From Mycolicibacterium sarraceniae (GTDB lineage Bacteria; Actinomycetota; Actinomycetes; Mycobacteriales; Mycobacteriaceae): 64,000 bases of DNA. The DNA lies in the NCBI RefSeq assembly GCF_010731875.1, contig NZ_AP022595.1:1054001-1118000 (forward strand). Reading direction: 5' to 3'. Made by a program: the position numbers and the translations under genes. Below, in pieces: positions 42,920-52,880 of this stretch (position 1 is its first letter; each line of letters begins with the position of its first letter). The notes below the pieces were generated by a model that was given only the letters and a program-made list of their open reading frames with translations, did no database searches and was not told the origin of the DNA.

Positions 42920-44518
42920 GTGACCACCGCGCAGCTCAGCCCGGGGCGAATCAATGGATTCGTGCGGTGGGTTGCGCGCACCCCGTGGCCGGTGTTCACC
43001 CTGGGCATGTTGCAGGCAGACATCATCGGCGCCCTGCTGGTGCTGGGCTTCCTGCGGTTCGGTCTGCCGCCGTCCGATCGGGTCATGCTGCAGGATCTGC
43101 CGACGCTGAATCTGGTTATCTTCCTGAGCTATCTGTTCATCTCGTTCGCTGTCGGCGCGTTCGTCAACCTCAAGCTGCTCGTTCCGGTATTCCGCTGGCA
43201 ACGCCGCGACGCGTTGTTGGCCGCAGACGACCCAGCCGGTACCGAACAAGCCCGGTTGCGGGCGCTGCGGATGCCCGTCTACCGGTCGGTGATCAGCATG
43301 ACCAACTGGGTGCTGGGGGCGGTGGTGTTCATCGCAGCCAGCTGGCCGGTGGCCAGCCACACCGCACCCGTGCTCGCGGTGTCGACGCTGCTCGGCGCCA
43401 CGGCCACCACGATCATCGGCTACCTGCAATCCGAGCGGGTGCTGCGACCGGTCGCGGTCGCCGCGCTGCGCGGCGGCGTACCGGAGAAGTTCCACCGCCC
43501 CGGCGTCATCCAACGGCTGGTGCTGACCTGGCTGCTGTCCACCGGGGTGCCGCTGCTGGCGATCGTGCTGTCGATCGTGGCCAGCAAGTTCTCGCTGCTC
43601 TACGCCTCCACGGACGCACTCTTCACGCCGATCCTGCTGATGGCCGTCGCGGCACTGGTGGTCGGACTCACCGGAAACGTGCTGGCGGCCATGTCGATCG
43701 CCGACCCGCTGCGCCAGCTGCGCTGGGCGCTCGGGGAGGTGCAGCGCGGTAACTACAACGCCCACATGCAGATCTACGACGCCAGCGAGCTGGGACTGCT
43801 GCAGGCCGGCTTCAACGACATGGTGCGAGACCTCAGCGAGCGGCAGCGGCTGCGCGACCTGTTCGGCCGCTACGTCGGCGAGGATGTCGCCCGCCGCGCT
43901 CTGGAACGCGGCACCGAACTCGGCGGCCAGGAACGCGATGTCGCGGTGCTGTTCGTCGACCTGGTCGGATCGACCCAGCTGGCCGCGTCGCGACCGCCGA
44001 GCGAGGTCGTGAGCATGCTCAACGAGTTCTTCCGGGTGGTGGTCGAGACCGTCAAGAAACACGGCGGCTTCGTCAACAAGTTCCAGGGTGATGCGGCGCT
44101 ATGCATCTTCGGGGCGCCGATCGAGCACCCTGACGCCTCCGGTGCGGCGCTGGCCGCCTCCCGGGAACTGCACGACGAACTGGTCAGTGTCCTGGGCCAA
44201 ACAGAATTCGGGATCGGAGTGTCGGCCGGGCGCGCGATCGCCGGGCATATCGGCGCCCAGGCCCGATTCGAGTACACCGTGATCGGCGACCCGGTCAACG
44301 AAGCCGCCCGGCTGACCGAGTTGGCCAAGATCGAGGGCGGCCACGTGCTGGCGTCGGCGATCGCAGTCAGCGGGGCACTGGACGCCGAGGCGTTGTGCTG
44401 GAACGTCGGGGAGATCGTCGAACTGCGCGGCCGCCGCGCACCCACACAGCTGGCCCGCCCGATGAACCTGGTGCTGCCCAGCGAAGCCAGCCAGTTCAGC
44501 GAGAGCGAAAGCGTCTAG
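42920..44518 (+). CDS. Membrane-anchored class III adenylyl cyclase with HAMP domain (Rv3645-like)
   Basis: A 532-residue protein from GTG 42920. Six hydrophobic helices fill about residues 18-270. A HAMP domain (ADPLRQLRWALGEVQRGNY) and a linker helix (LRDLFGRYVGEDVARRALE) follow. The catalytic domain has metal Asp residues in VLFVDLVGSTQLA and NKFQGDAALCIFGAP, and transition-state residues in YTVIGDPVNEAARL. In M. tuberculosis Rv3645 is the main cAMP source and affects fatty-acid toxicity and drug tolerance. The start could lie slightly upstream. It ends 1 nt before the topA stop, tail to tail. Confidence 0.94.
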   Translation: MTTAQLSPGRINGFVRWVARTPWPVFTLGMLQADIIGALLVLGFLRFGLPPSDRVMLQDLPTLNLVIFLSYLFISFAVGAFVNLKLLVPVFRWQRRDALLAADDPAGTEQARLRALRMPVYRSVISMTNWVLGAVVFIAASWPVASHTAPVLAVSTLLGATATTIIGYLQSERVLRPVAVAALRGGVPEKFHRPGVIQRLVLTWLLSTGVPLLAIVLSIVASKFSLLYASTDALFTPILLMAVAALVVGLTGNVLAAMSIADPLRQLRWALGEVQRGNYNAHMQIYDASELGLLQAGFNDMVRDLSERQRLRDLFGRYVGEDVARRALERGTELGGQERDVAVLFVDLVGSTQLAASRPPSEVVSMLNEFFRVVVETVKKHGGFVNKFQGDAALCIFGAPIEHPDASGAALAASRELHDELVSVLGQTEFGIGVSAGRAIAGHIGAQARFEYTVIGDPVNEAARLTELAKIEGGHVLASAIAVSGALDAEALCWNVGEIVELRGRRAPTQLARPMNLVLPSEASQFSESESV

Positions 44519-44519
44519 C

Positions 44520-47318
44520 TCAGGCCTTTTTGGCGGGTGCCTTCTTGCGCGCCGCCTTCTTGGCGGGAGCCTTCTTCTTGACCGGGCCCCGAGCGCGCCG
44601 GTCGGCGAGCAGCTCGGACGCTCGCTCGTCGGTGATGCTCAGGACATCGTCGCCCTTACGCAGGCTGGCGTTGGTCTCGCCGTCGGTGACATACGGACCG
44701 AACCGGCCGTCCTTGATCACCATCGGCTGGCCCGATGCCGCGTCGACACCCAGTTCACGCAGCGGCGGCGTGGCAGCACCCTGGCGCCCACGACGTTTGG
44801 GCTCGGCGTAAATCTTCAGCGCCTCTTCGAGGGTGATATCGAAGATCTGGTTCTCGGTGGCCAGTGAGCGAGAGTCGGTGCCGCGCTTGAGGTACGGACC
44901 GTAGCGGCCATTCTGCGCGGTGATCTCCTCGTTGTTGGCCGGGTCCACGCCGACAACGCGCGGGAGCGAGATCAGTTTGAGGGCATCCTCGAGCGTGACG
45001 GTCTGCAGATCCATCGACCGCAGCAGCGAGCCGGTACGTGGCTTCGGGCCGGTCGGCTTCTTACCCTTCTTGGCAGTGACGCCGGGGTCGTCGTCGGGCG
45101 GCGGGGGCAGCACCTCGGTGACATAGGGCCCGTAGCGCCCGTCCCTGGCCACGATCTCGTGCCCGGACTCCGGATCGACGCCAAGCACGCGGCCCTCTTG
45201 TGGTGTCGCAAAAAGGGTTTCGGCCAATTCGAGGGTCAGCTCGTCGGGGGTGATCTCATCGTTGAGGTTGGCCCGCTGCGGTTTGGGCTCCCCATCCTCG
45301 CCGAGGATCATCCGCTCCAGGTACGGACCGTTCTTGCCGACGCGAACCACGATTGCGCGGCCCTCTTCGTCGTCAAAGAGCTTGATGGAGTTGACTTCTC
45401 GAGCGTCGATGCCCTCGAGATTGACGCCGACCAACTTCTTCAGGCCGCCGGCCCGAGCGATCGAATCCGCAACGCCGTGCTCGCCGCCGAAGTAGAAGTT
45501 GGACAGCCAGTTGGTGCGCCGTTCCTGTCCGGAAGCGATCTCGTCAAGCTCGTCCTCCATCGCGGCGGTGAAGTCGTAGTCCACCAGGCGGCCGAAGTGC
45601 TGCTCGAGAAGACCAGTGACCGCGAACGCCACCCAGGACGGCACCAGCGCGCTGCCCTTCTTGTGAACGTAACCGCGGTCCTGGATCGTCTTGATGATCG
45701 AGGAATACGTTGAGGGACGGCCGATTCCGAGTTCTTCGAGCGCTTTGATCAGCGACGCCTCGGTGTAGCGAGCCGGCGGATTGGTGGTGTGCCCGTCGGC
45801 GTTGAGCCGGGTGGCATCCACGCGCTGGCCCTGACGCAGCTGCGGCAGCCGGCTCTCGGCGTCGTCGGCCTCACCGCCGGCCTGCTCATCGACGGTCTCG
45901 ACGTAGGCCTTCAGGAAGCCGGAGAAGGTTATGGTGCGGCCGCTGGCGGCGAAAACCACCTCGCGGCCATCGGTGGATGTGCCGTTGATGCGCAGGCTCA
46001 GCGTCGTCCCGCGAGCATCGGCCATCTGCGAGGCCACGGTGCGTTGCCAGATCAGCTCGTAAAGCCGGAACTCGTCGGTGTCGAGTTCGCGGTGCAGCGC
46101 ACCGGGGGTGGCGAAGGTGTCACCGGCAGGCCGGATCGCCTCGTGCGCCTCCTGCGCGTTCTTGACCTTGCGGGTGTACTGCCGCGGCGAGGGATGCACG
46201 TACTCGTCGCCGTAGAGCTGCCGAGCCTGATTACGCGCGGCATCAATGGCCGACTGCGACAGCGTCGTCGAGTCGGTGCGCATATAGGTGATGTAGCCGT
46301 TCTCATACAGCCGCTGCGCGATGCTCATCGTGCGTTCGGCGGAGAACCGCAGCTTGCGGCCGGCCTCCTGCTGCAACGTGGAGGTCATGAACGGCGGATA
46401 CGGCTTACGGGTATAGGGCTTCTCCTCAACCGAGGCCACGGCGAGGCTAGCGGCCCGCAAACCGGTGGCCAGCGAGACCGCCGCAGCCTCATCGAGCACC
46501 ACGACCTCGTCGGGCTTACGCAGAATGCCCAGCGAGTCGAAGTCGCGGCCGGTCGCCACCCGCTTGTTGTCGACGTTGACCAGCCGGGCGGTGAAGCGCG
46601 GCGGGGCGGCATTGGGGTCCGAGACGCTCGCGTCGAGCTCGGCGATCACGTCCCAGTAGGAGGCGCTGCGGAAGGCCATCCGGTCGCGTTCGCGCTGGAC
46701 GATGATCCGGGTGGCCACCGACTGCACCCGGCCGGCCGACAGCTTCGGGGCGACTTTCTTCCACAAAACGGGGCTGACCTCGTAGCCATACAACCGGTCG
46801 AGGATGCGTCGGGTCTCCTGCGCATCGACCAGATCGTTGTCCAGGTCGCGAGGATTTTCGGCAGCCGCGCGGATGGCCGGTTCGGTGATCTCGTGGAAGA
46901 CCATGCGCTTGACCGGGACGCGAGGCTTGAGCGTCTCCAGCAGGTGCCAGGCGATGGCCTCACCTTCGCGGTCACCGTCTGTGGCCAGGTAGAGCTCGTC
47001 GACGTCCTTCAGCAGACCCTTCAGCTCGGTGACAGTGCTCTTCTTGTCGGGGCTGATGATGTAGAGCGGTTCGAAGTTGTCCTCGACATTGACGCCGAGG
47101 CGCGCCCACGACTCGGATTTGTACTTGGCCGGCACGTCGGCGGCGTTGCGCGGCAGGTCACGAATGTGGCCGCGGGACGACTCCACGATGTAATTGGCGC
47201 CGAGGTACCCGGCGATTTTGCGCGCCTTGGTGGGCGACTCGACGATGACGAGCCGCCGGACGTTGCCATCACTACTTCGGGCATCCCCGCCGCTTCCGCG
47301 GTTTCCGTCGTCAGCCAA
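44520..47318 (-). CDS. topA: DNA topoisomerase I
   Basis: Type IA topoisomerase of 932 residues that relaxes negative supercoils; start TTG 47318, aligned with the known N-terminus M-A-D. The TOPRIM domain is RLVIVESPTKARKIAGYLG with acidic YLATDGDREGEAIAWHLLE. The active-site Tyr is in NGYITYMRTDSTTLSQ. The C-terminus has several topoisomerase-specific repeats (for example GRYGPYVTE, GRYGPYLKRG and GRFGPYVTDGE) instead of zinc fingers. It ends in a lysine-rich tail with PVKKKAPAKKAARKK that aids DNA binding in mycobacteria. Confidence 0.98.
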   Translation of the reverse strand: MADDGNRGSGGDARSSDGNVRRLVIVESPTKARKIAGYLGANYIVESSRGHIRDLPRNAADVPAKYKSESWARLGVNVEDNFEPLYIISPDKKSTVTELKGLLKDVDELYLATDGDREGEAIAWHLLETLKPRVPVKRMVFHEITEPAIRAAAENPRDLDNDLVDAQETRRILDRLYGYEVSPVLWKKVAPKLSAGRVQSVATRIIVQRERDRMAFRSASYWDVIAELDASVSDPNAAPPRFTARLVNVDNKRVATGRDFDSLGILRKPDEVVVLDEAAAVSLATGLRAASLAVASVEEKPYTRKPYPPFMTSTLQQEAGRKLRFSAERTMSIAQRLYENGYITYMRTDSTTLSQSAIDAARNQARQLYGDEYVHPSPRQYTRKVKNAQEAHEAIRPAGDTFATPGALHRELDTDEFRLYELIWQRTVASQMADARGTTLSLRINGTSTDGREVVFAASGRTITFSGFLKAYVETVDEQAGGEADDAESRLPQLRQGQRVDATRLNADGHTTNPPARYTEASLIKALEELGIGRPSTYSSIIKTIQDRGYVHKKGSALVPSWVAFAVTGLLEQHFGRLVDYDFTAAMEDELDEIASGQERRTNWLSNFYFGGEHGVADSIARAGGLKKLVGVNLEGIDAREVNSIKLFDDEEGRAIVVRVGKNGPYLERMILGEDGEPKPQRANLNDEITPDELTLELAETLFATPQEGRVLGVDPESGHEIVARDGRYGPYVTEVLPPPPDDDPGVTAKKGKKPTGPKPRTGSLLRSMDLQTVTLEDALKLISLPRVVGVDPANNEEITAQNGRYGPYLKRGTDSRSLATENQIFDITLEEALKIYAEPKRRGRQGAATPPLRELGVDAASGQPMVIKDGRFGPYVTDGETNASLRKGDDVLSITDERASELLADRRARGPVKKKAPAKKAARKKAPAKKA

Positions 47319-47430
47319 CTGCGCTTACGCTCCACTTCTGTCTTGCCCGCAGGCACCCCCGACCCGCGGGCAACTGACAATTTCGCACTCTGGACCGGTC
47401 AACGCAAACCGACCCCTGCAGCGCAATCTC

Positions 47431-48009
47431 TCAGATTCGGGGCCACGCCGACAACGCCTCGATCAGATCAGGCGGCTCCCCCACGGTTTCTACCAGGCGT
47501 GATAGCCGCCGACGACCACTAATTCTGAGGGCCGGACGAGCGCCCCGCGTGCCAATAAGAGTCGGTGCGATTCCCACCCGCATCAATGCCGATGCTAGCG
47601 GCGAATGGGTATCGGGTGCGTGCGGATCCAATCCGAGCAGATATCGGTCGGCGTCCGGGACGCCTGCGGCCAGCGTCCAGGCCCGCAGCTCGCGGGCTCC
47701 CGGCAGCCATTGGGGCGGCACCGTCTTGACCGCTCCCCTGGTCCAGTCGGTGGCGATCCCCACCAAGCGCACGTCGACGGCAGTGCGCACCAGGGGGTTG
47801 TCCTCATCGGTGCGGGTGATGTCGGCTTCCAGCCCGGCGTCGGTGATCATGTCGGCAAGGGCTTGCGCCCGCCAGCGCTCGTCGACCACCACCGACAGGC
47901 GTGCCCCGCCGCCGACCATCACGACCTGTCCGGCTGCCGCAAGCAACCCGGTGAGGTCGGCGACCGCAGGGGGCACCGACTCCGCCGAGAAGAAGGACAG
48001 CTGGCTCAC
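47431..48009 (-). CDS. Conserved hypothetical protein (Rv3647c-like)
   Basis: A 192-residue protein from GTG 48009, the length I recall for the M. tuberculosis homologue. No catalytic motif was recognised. Two alpha/beta segments are suggested, the first around QVVMVGGGARLSVVVDERWR and LVGIATDWTRGAVKTV, and a C-terminal RISGRRRLSRLVETVG. It lies between cspA and topA, and its conservation in that place across mycobacteria supports it being a real gene. The frame upstream of 48009 lacks conservation. Confidence 0.85.
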   Translation of the reverse strand: MSQLSFFSAESVPPAVADLTGLLAAAGQVVMVGGGARLSVVVDERWRAQALADMITDAGLEADITRTDEDNPLVRTAVDVRLVGIATDWTRGAVKTVPPQWLPGARELRAWTLAAGVPDADRYLLGLDPHAPDTHSPLASALMRVGIAPTLIGTRGARPALRISGRRRLSRLVETVGEPPDLIEALSAWPRI

Positions 48010-48106
48010 TATTCGACAGTAAGGCAGTCGGCGGGTAGCGGCCGCCCAGCTCTCAACGGGCGTGGCGAGTTCCCCAGAAGAAAATCTCCCGCGGGACACC
48101 CCCTAA

Positions 48107-48153
48107 CGAAAGCACCCCCGATGCCCGTCACCCGGACGCTCGGGGGTGTTTCG
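48107..48153. terminator. Terminator hairpin after cspA
   Basis: CGAAAGCACCCCCGA pairs with TCGGGGGTGTTTCG (14 bp, one bulge), with an inner CGTC/GACG hairpin. It lies 15 nt downstream of the cspA stop on the minus strand. Confidence 0.8.
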
Positions 48154-48168
48154 CGATGTCGTTGTTGA

Positions 48169-48372
48169 TTAGACTGCGCGCACGCCTGTGGCTTGCGGTC
48201 CCTTGGGGCTCTGACCGACCTCGAACTCGACCCGTTGATTCTCCTCAAGGGTGCGGAAGCCCGACCCCTGAATTTCCGTGTAGTGGACGAACACGTCGGC
48301 AGAGCCGTCCTCGGGTGCGATGAACCCGAAACCCTTCTCGGCGTTGAACCACTTCACAGTTCCCTGTGGCAT
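48169..48372 (-). CDS. cspA: Cold-shock protein CspA
   Basis: Single-stranded nucleic-acid-binding OB-fold protein of 67 residues. RNP1 is KGFGFIAP and RNP2 is [19 protein letters not shown] is the usual beginning. ATG 48372 is preceded by a purine-rich AGAAGGAAAG; an in-frame extension upstream is leader sequence. The roughly 290-nt gap to the divergent helicase probably holds a long 5' UTR, as in other cold-shock genes; no other gene is seen there. Confidence 0.97.
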   Translation of the reverse strand: MPQGTVKWFNAEKGFGFIAPEDGSADVFVHYTEIQGSGFRTLEENQRVEFEVGQSPKGPQATGVRAV

Positions 48373-48662
48373 CTTTCGTACTTTCCTTCTCTTCCAACCG
48401 GGAGCGGCCGACCGAGTTTTCGGCAGACCGGGCCCGTTCCGACCGCCATCCTTCGTGGAGTCGTCGGAACTCACCCGACCTACAGACCCTCGCAGGAACC
48501 GCGATCGCAACGTCGATCCTGCGAGTGCTGACACACGAACACAGAAGCTGCGACCGCACTTATCCAATCACGTCCGAGGCTCTTGCGACAGTCTCGGTGC
48601 TACTAACTGATGAACAATTCGATACAGGGCTGTAGACATTTTTTCGAAAGGGTTGATGTGAA

Positions 48663-50990
48663 ATGGTGAGTTTCGGCAGCGAGCTGCTTAACGCGGCCAT
48701 CGCCGGTGCCGAATCGTCGCCTGAGGCGCTGCGCCACGTCGCCGAGCTGCCGGCCCGCGAAGCCCAGGGCGCGGACTGGCCTGCCTGGGCTGATCCAGCC
48801 GTGCTCCGCGCGTTCCATGATCACGGAATCGCTCGCCCGTGGTCACATCAGGTCCGCGCCGCCGACCTCGCGCACTCTGGACGTCATGTCGTGATAAGCA
48901 CCGGCACTGCATCGGGAAAGTCACTGGCCTTCCAATTGCCGATCATGGATGTGCTGGCACGCGATCCACGCGCCAGGGCGCTTTATCTGTCTCCCACGAA
49001 AGCGCTCGGCCATGACCAATTGCGCACCGCCCATTCATTGACCGCGACAGTGGCTGCACTAGCCGATGTCGCGCCGACTTCCTACGACGGTGACACACCG
49101 GCCGAGGTCCGCCGGTTCGCTCGCGAACGCTCGCGGTGGCTGTTCTCCAACCCCGACATGATCCACTTGTCGCTGCTGCGCGACCACGCCCGCTGGGCCG
49201 TGTTCCTGCGCGGGCTGCGCTATATCGTGATCGACGAATGCCATTACTACCGTGGAATTTTCGGCTCCAACGTGGCGATGGTGCTGCGCAGGCTGCTCCG
49301 GCTGTGTGAACGCTATGCGCCGGCATCGGCACCTGGGCCCACCGTCATCTTCGCCAGCGCCACCACCGCCGCGCCCGGCGAGACCGCCGCGGAATTGATC
49401 GGTCACACCGTGGGGGCGGTGACCGAGGACGGGTCGCCGCACGGTGCACGAACCGTGGCGCTGTGGGAACCCGAATTGCGCACCGACCTGCTGGGCGAGA
49501 ACGGCGCGCCGGTGCGACATTCGGCGGGTTCCGAAGCCGCGCGCATGATGGCCGATTTGGTTGCTGAAGGTGCACGGACGTTGACTTTCGTGCGGTCCCG
49601 GCGGGGCGCGGAGCTCACGGCGATGGCCGCACGGGCCCGCCTCGAGGACATCGCGCCGCACCTGCAGAACACGGTCGCCTCCTACCGGGCGGGCTATCTC
49701 GCCGAGGATCGGCGCGAGCTGGAACGCGCGCTGTCCGACGGACGACTACGCGGGGTGGCGACGACGAACGCGCTCGAATTGGGGATCGACATCGCGGGGT
49801 TGGATGCGGTGCTGCTGGCGGGGTTCCCGGGGACGGTGGCATCGTTCTGGCAGCAGGCGGGTCGCTCCGGCCGGCGCGGTCAGGGGGCGCTGGTGGTCCT
49901 CGTCGCCCGTGACGACCCGCTGGACACCTACCTGGTTCACCATCCCGATGCGCTTCTCGACAAACCAGTCGAGCGCGTCGTCATCGATCCGGCCAATCCG
50001 TACGTTCTGGGACCGCAACTGCTCTGCGCGGCAACCGAGCTGCCACTGGACGAGGCGGAGGTGCGCCGATGGGAGGCCGAGCCGGTGGCAACCGAATTGG
50101 TCGATGACGGGTTGCTGCGCCGCCGCGGCGGCAAGTACTTCCCCGCCGCGGGGCTGGATCCGCATCCGGCGGTGGATATCCGGGGCTCGGCCGGCGGCCA
50201 GATCGCGATCGTCGAGGCCGGAACCGGCCGGATGCTGGGCAGCACCGGGGCGGGGCAGGCCCCGGCTACCGTTCACCCCGGTGCGGTTTATCTGCACCAG
50301 GGTGAGAGCTATGTCGTCGACTCATTGAGCTTCGCAGACGGGGTGGCGTTCGTGCACGCCGAGGACCCCGGTTACACCACCTTTGCGCGGGAGATCACCG
50401 ATATCGCGATTACCGGAACCGGCGAGCGCGTGCCCTACGACGCAGTGACGCTGAGCCTGGCCCCGGTGTCGGTGACGCACCGGGTGATCGGCTACTTGCG
50501 CCGCCGATTGTCCGGGGAAGTCATCGATTTCGTCGAGCTCGATATGCCCGAGCACTGTCTGCCGACCACCGCGGTGATGTACACGATCACCCCGGAAGCA
50601 TTGTTGGACATCGGAATTGACCCGCTACGATTACCCGGATCGTTGCATGCGGCCGAGCACGCCGCGATCGGCTTGTTGCCGCTGGTGGCCAGTTGCGACC
50701 GGGGCGATATCGGTGGCCTGTCCACCGCTGACGGCGCTGACGGATTGCCCACCGTCTTCGTCTACGACGGACACCCTGGAGGGGCCGGTTTCGCCGAACG
50801 CGGCTACCGGCTGGCTAGCACCTGGCTGGGTGCCACCGCAGCCGCGATCGACGCGTGCGAATGCCCGCAGGGCTGCCCGTCATGCGTGCAGTCGCCCAAG
50901 TGCGGCAACGGCAACGACCCCCTGGACAAGGCTGGCGCGGTCCGAGTCCTCAAACTCGTCCTGGCGCAGCTCGCCGGCGCGGATGCCTGA
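48663..50990 (+). CDS. sftH: Superfamily II helicase SftH/Hrq1-like with DUF1998 zinc domain (Rv3649-like)
   Basis: A 3'-to-5' DNA translocase/helicase of 775 residues, related to fungal Hrq1 and described in M. smegmatis as SftH. Motif I STGTASGKSLAFQLP, motif II VIDECHYYRG (DECH box), motif III FASATTAAP, motif V TNALELGIDIAG and motif VI QQAGRSGRRGQGA are all present. The C-terminal MZB/DUF1998 zinc site is CECPQGCPSCVQSPKCG. It probably acts in DNA repair. ATG 48663 has GAAAGGG upstream. It is divergent from cspA. Confidence 0.95.
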   Translation: MVSFGSELLNAAIAGAESSPEALRHVAELPAREAQGADWPAWADPAVLRAFHDHGIARPWSHQVRAADLAHSGRHVVISTGTASGKSLAFQLPIMDVLARDPRARALYLSPTKALGHDQLRTAHSLTATVAALADVAPTSYDGDTPAEVRRFARERSRWLFSNPDMIHLSLLRDHARWAVFLRGLRYIVIDECHYYRGIFGSNVAMVLRRLLRLCERYAPASAPGPTVIFASATTAAPGETAAELIGHTVGAVTEDGSPHGARTVALWEPELRTDLLGENGAPVRHSAGSEAARMMADLVAEGARTLTFVRSRRGAELTAMAARARLEDIAPHLQNTVASYRAGYLAEDRRELERALSDGRLRGVATTNALELGIDIAGLDAVLLAGFPGTVASFWQQAGRSGRRGQGALVVLVARDDPLDTYLVHHPDALLDKPVERVVIDPANPYVLGPQLLCAATELPLDEAEVRRWEAEPVATELVDDGLLRRRGGKYFPAAGLDPHPAVDIRGSAGGQIAIVEAGTGRMLGSTGAGQAPATVHPGAVYLHQGESYVVDSLSFADGVAFVHAEDPGYTTFAREITDIAITGTGERVPYDAVTLSLAPVSVTHRVIGYLRRRLSGEVIDFVELDMPEHCLPTTAVMYTITPEALLDIGIDPLRLPGSLHAAEHAAIGLLPLVASCDRGDIGGLSTADGADGLPTVFVYDGHPGGAGFAERGYRLASTWLGATAAAIDACECPQGCPSCVQSPKCGNGNDPLDKAGAVRVLKLVLAQLAGADA

Positions 50991-51219
50991 TCGTTGTGCC
51001 GACCGGACCCCTCGAACGGTCAACTCCCCTGATCGAACACTCCCGCCGGCAGGTGCCCCGCCCTACTAGAGGCGTGACGCAAATACCCAACCGCCACGGC
51101 TGGCGCAAGGAAATCGACACCCCAGCGGTTTGCCGGATCGAATTTCCCGTTCTCACCTGCGCAATACCGAGGTGGGCATCCTAAGGTAACCGGCAGGTGA
51201 CACCGTTAAACTTCAGAGC

Positions 51220-52227
51220 ATGACCCACGATTGGCTGCTCGTGGAGACACTCGGTTCCGAACCCGTCGTGGTAGCCCAGGGTCGGCAGATGAAGAACCTG
51301 GTCCCGCTGGCGATCTACTTACGCCGCAGCCCATACCTGGCGGCGATCCAAACCGCTATTGCCGAAACCGTGGCGACCGGCAACAGCCTGGCCAGCATCA
51401 CCCCGAAAAGCGATCGAGTGATCCGGACCGAACCGGTGCAGATGCCCGACGGCCGGATGCACGGTGTGCATATGTGGATCGGAGCTGCCGGCGCGCAGCC
51501 GCCGCAACGGCCGATACCCGGGCCGTTGAAGTGGGACATCACCGTTGGTATCGCCACCGACACCGTCGAATCGCTGGTCAACGCGGGCCGGGACCCCACT
51601 CAGGCCTCGACTCACGATATCGCCTTCGCCGAGCACCTTCCTGACCGTAGTTTCAACAGTGACGAGGCCAACGTGTTGTCCTTGGCCAAGGACGAGGACC
51701 CGGGCCGGACATATTGCACCACTTGGACTTTCACCGACAACGGCAACATAGTTCGGACCGGATTCGTGGCACGGACAGCGATTGAGGAAGTCGAGGACGG
51801 TGCCGAGCATCTGATCGCCCGCGCGATGAACCTACGCTGCGATGTGGACGAGGACGCCCTGCCTGCTGACCAGGTGGCGCAACGGATTCTCGACGGCCTC
51901 TCGCAGACCGGTGTGCACCGCGCACTCGTGGACCTCAGCAACTGGCATCTGCTTAAGTGGCTGGACGACCCCTGCCCGCATTACGACTGGCGTCACAGCA
52001 TCCAGTTCCATCCCGACGACCGCGATCAGCTGATCCCGATGGCTGAGGAGTTCGAGACCGGCAGCACCAGCCGGATCCTACGGCTGCCCGGCGTCGGCAG
52101 TGGGTGGGTGCCGATGCATGTCACCGTCAACCGCCTGGAGGTCGACAACGGCAGCTTCGCTGGCTTGATCAGCCTGCGATTACCCACCGATACCGAACTA
52201 GCAGAGGCCAAGCTGCCGAACGCCTAG
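51220..52227 (+). CDS. PAS/GAF-like sensory domain protein (Rv3651-like)
   Basis: A cytoplasmic protein of 335 residues, beginning MTHDWLLVETLGSEPVVVAQ. No HTH, kinase or transporter motif is visible. The homologue Rv3651 was shown by crystallography to be built of tandem PAS/GAF-type sensory folds, and the alternating strand pattern (VHMWIGAAGAQPPQRPIPG, TWTFTDNGNIVRTGFVAR, VTVNRLEVDNGSFAGLISL) agrees. The ligand and output are unknown. The 51 region upstream (50991-51219) holds no gene. It overlaps the terminal bases of the convergent tad locus by 4 nt. Confidence 0.82.
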   Translation: MTHDWLLVETLGSEPVVVAQGRQMKNLVPLAIYLRRSPYLAAIQTAIAETVATGNSLASITPKSDRVIRTEPVQMPDGRMHGVHMWIGAAGAQPPQRPIPGPLKWDITVGIATDTVESLVNAGRDPTQASTHDIAFAEHLPDRSFNSDEANVLSLAKDEDPGRTYCTTWTFTDNGNIVRTGFVARTAIEEVEDGAEHLIARAMNLRCDVDEDALPADQVAQRILDGLSQTGVHRALVDLSNWHLLKWLDDPCPHYDWRHSIQFHPDDRDQLIPMAEEFETGSTSRILRLPGVGSGWVPMHVTVNRLEVDNGSFAGLISLRLPTDTELAEAKLPNA

Positions 52228-52655
52228 GAGACGGGCCCGGCCCGCGCGGTGGCGTGGGCGCGGCCGCCGAGCAGCCGGCCGGTCGCAACGTCGACGGCCA
52301 CCATGACGTCGAGTTCGTCGATATCGCAGCCGCGCAGCGTCGCGCCCATGGCCCCGCTCACCACGGCTGCCTGCCGGCACGCGCTGTCGGCACCGCGCGG
52401 GAGCCACATCGCCGCGGCGAGCGCAGCCATGTCCGCACCGGCCTGCGCCCGATGGCGCGCCACGACGGCACTGCCGATCTGCACCCCGGCCAGCGCGATG
52501 GCGACCAGCGCGGCGATCAGGATCGCGGCCAATACCGTCGCGGCACCGGTGTCGTCACCGACCGGGTTCGGCGGCCGCGATGGCGTCGGCCCTGATGGTG
52601 ACGCCAGGCAGCAGCCGGGAGTAGCCGCTGACAGTCGCGACGACGAACTCCCCAT
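52224..52655 (-). CDS. TadE-like protein of the Tad locus (Rv3654c-like), start uncertain
   Basis: The conserved part starts at about 52559 with DDTGAATVLAAILIAALVAI, a type-IV-pilin-like hydrophobic helix. It continues with GSAVVARHRAQAGADMAALA, the hallmark of the secretion-neighbourhood TadE-like family, and two Cys (SACRQ, RGCDID). No ATG, GTG or TTG lies in frame just before this point; the GTG at the junction is out of frame. The first in-frame ATG is 52655, inside the upstream gene, and is used here provisionally. Probably exported and processed pilin-like. Confidence 0.75.
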   Translation of the reverse strand: MGSSSSRLSAATPGCCLASPSGPTPSRPPNPVGDDTGAATVLAAILIAALVAIALAGVQIGSAVVARHRAQAGADMAALAAAMWLPRGADSACRQAAVVSGAMGATLRGCDIDELDVMVAVDVATGRLLGGRAHATARAGPVS

Positions 52656-52878
52656 CGCGGCGCAGCTGCAGCGTCGCCCCGGCGGGCCCGACCCCCCGGG
52701 CCGCGGCGCCCGCACCGGTCTCATCGCCGCGGGCCGCCAGGCGCGCCGCTTCCCGCGCCGCGTCGATGCAGCGCACCTGCATCGCCACCGCAGTGAGGCC
52801 GCCTGCGCAGACGACGAGCACCACCACCAGCGTGGCGATGGCCAGCGCAGCCTCGACTGTGGCGAAACCGGCGTCACC
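52555..52878 (-). CDS. TadE-like pseudopilin (Rv3655c-like), no canonical start in frame
   Basis: The protein begins around GDAGFATVEAALAIATLVVV with a Glu following the Thr-Val at the start of the hydrophobic helix, typical of pilin-like TadE. AMQVRCIDAAREAARLAARG and DGEFVVATVSGYSRLLPGV match the mycobacterial family. The expected start region reads GGT GAC GCC in frame, with a GTG one base out of frame (52877-52875) and no usable start nearer than 53100. The left limit given is therefore the first conserved codon, not a proven start. Lies 2 nt after the pilin-like gene. Confidence 0.8.
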   Translation of the reverse strand, partial: GDAGFATVEAALAIATLVVVLVVCAGGLTAVAMQVRCIDAAREAARLAARGDETGAGAAARGVGPAGATLQLRRDGEFVVATVSGYSRLLPGVTIRADAIAAAEPGR

Positions 52879-52880
52879 GC

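Noticed and set aside
45789..47522. Plus-strand frame of 577 codons opposite topA
   Set aside because: Complement of the complete topA gene, with no ribosome-binding site or family match.
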